Source: Campylobacter fetus subsp. testudinum 03-427 (GTDB lineage: Bacteria; Campylobacterota; Campylobacteria; Campylobacterales; Campylobacteraceae). From it: a stretch of DNA of 64,000 bases. The stretch covers positions 1,711,481 through 1,775,480 of the forward strand of contig CP006833.1 in assembly GCA_000495505.1 (NCBI GenBank), in the 5' to 3' direction. The notes beneath the pieces were generated by a model, which saw nothing but the letters and a program-made list of their open reading frames with translations, did not search any database and had not been told where the DNA came from. The translations under genes and the position numbers were made by a program. This document shows positions 63,971 to 64,000 of the stretch, in pieces; the first letter of the stretch is position 1; the number at the start of each line of letters is the position of its first letter.

Positions 63971-64000
63971 AGTAAATAAATCGATGTAAAAAGGTAAGCT

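Overview
The window is a low-GC, gene-dense bacterial chromosome segment that I assign to Campylobacter, probably the fetus/hyointestinalis/iguaniorum side of the genus. The evidence is protein content typical of Campylobacterota: a ChuABCD/ChuZ heme locus, a long Lys-rich N-terminus on RNase J, HrgA, ThyX and FlgE with a sigma-54 promoter. Promoters have the epsilon-type form, a strong -10 with little or no -35. At the right edge ruvC is followed by DnaA boxes, matching the Campylobacter order ruvC-oriC-dnaA. The species-level guess is inference. No IS element, integrase, prophage or CRISPR array is visible. No stretch longer than 300 bases lacks a gene or gene remnant.

Layout, left to right. 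1-4.9 kb: the 5' part of an MBOAT O-acyltransferase gene (runs off the left edge), ilvD and a 5'-nucleotidase-like surface protein. 5-11 kb: pyrG-recJ-nhaA-ABC exporter, tightly packed. 11-17.3 kb: heme acquisition and use (heme oxygenase chuZ, receptor chuA, transporter chuBCD, a flavodoxin). 17.3-22.3 kb: periplasmic catalase-like peroxidase, tRNA-Met, a secreted protein of unknown function and the hook gene flgE. 22.3-33.4 kb: mostly minus-strand housekeeping genes (glucosaminidase, dapF, coaE, ridA, patatin, rarA, DMT exporter, tpx, RDD, pyrE, frr, polysaccharide deacetylase, secG, BI-1), with purM on plus. 33.5-34.4 kb: tRNA Ser, Cys, Leu, Gly (minus) and Ala (plus), with an unlisted 51-residue lipoprotein gene between Ser and Cys. 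34.5-37.8 kb: a subtilase autotransporter.

37.8-48.2 kb is the accessory-looking part, all on the minus strand. A MerR-type regulator resembling AdhR/NmlR lies upstream of two promoters with the diagnostic 19-bp spacer and a shared 19-nt operator sequence. One drives an NTP/NDP-type transporter and a Tat-signal SDR. The other drives a cupin and a Tat-signal carboxymuconolactone decarboxylase-like protein. Next to it is a cluster in which a 56-residue exported peptide with two EKCGxSKCG repeats precedes DoxX, a Tat-exported gluconate-dehydrogenase-like small subunit and a GMC flavoprotein. Nitroreductase, flavin-binding and HrgA genes follow.

48-64 kb: rluB, kdsD, RNase J, rsmA and an MFS exporter on minus; hisF, a nucleoside-phosphorylase-like gene, rlmN and a small hydrophobic protein on plus; a short secreted protein whose -10 box is directly preceded by nine G residues (probable phase-variable promoter); then an RluA-type synthase, purB, nrdA, a LysP-like permease and ruvC, ending in the origin region just before dnaA.
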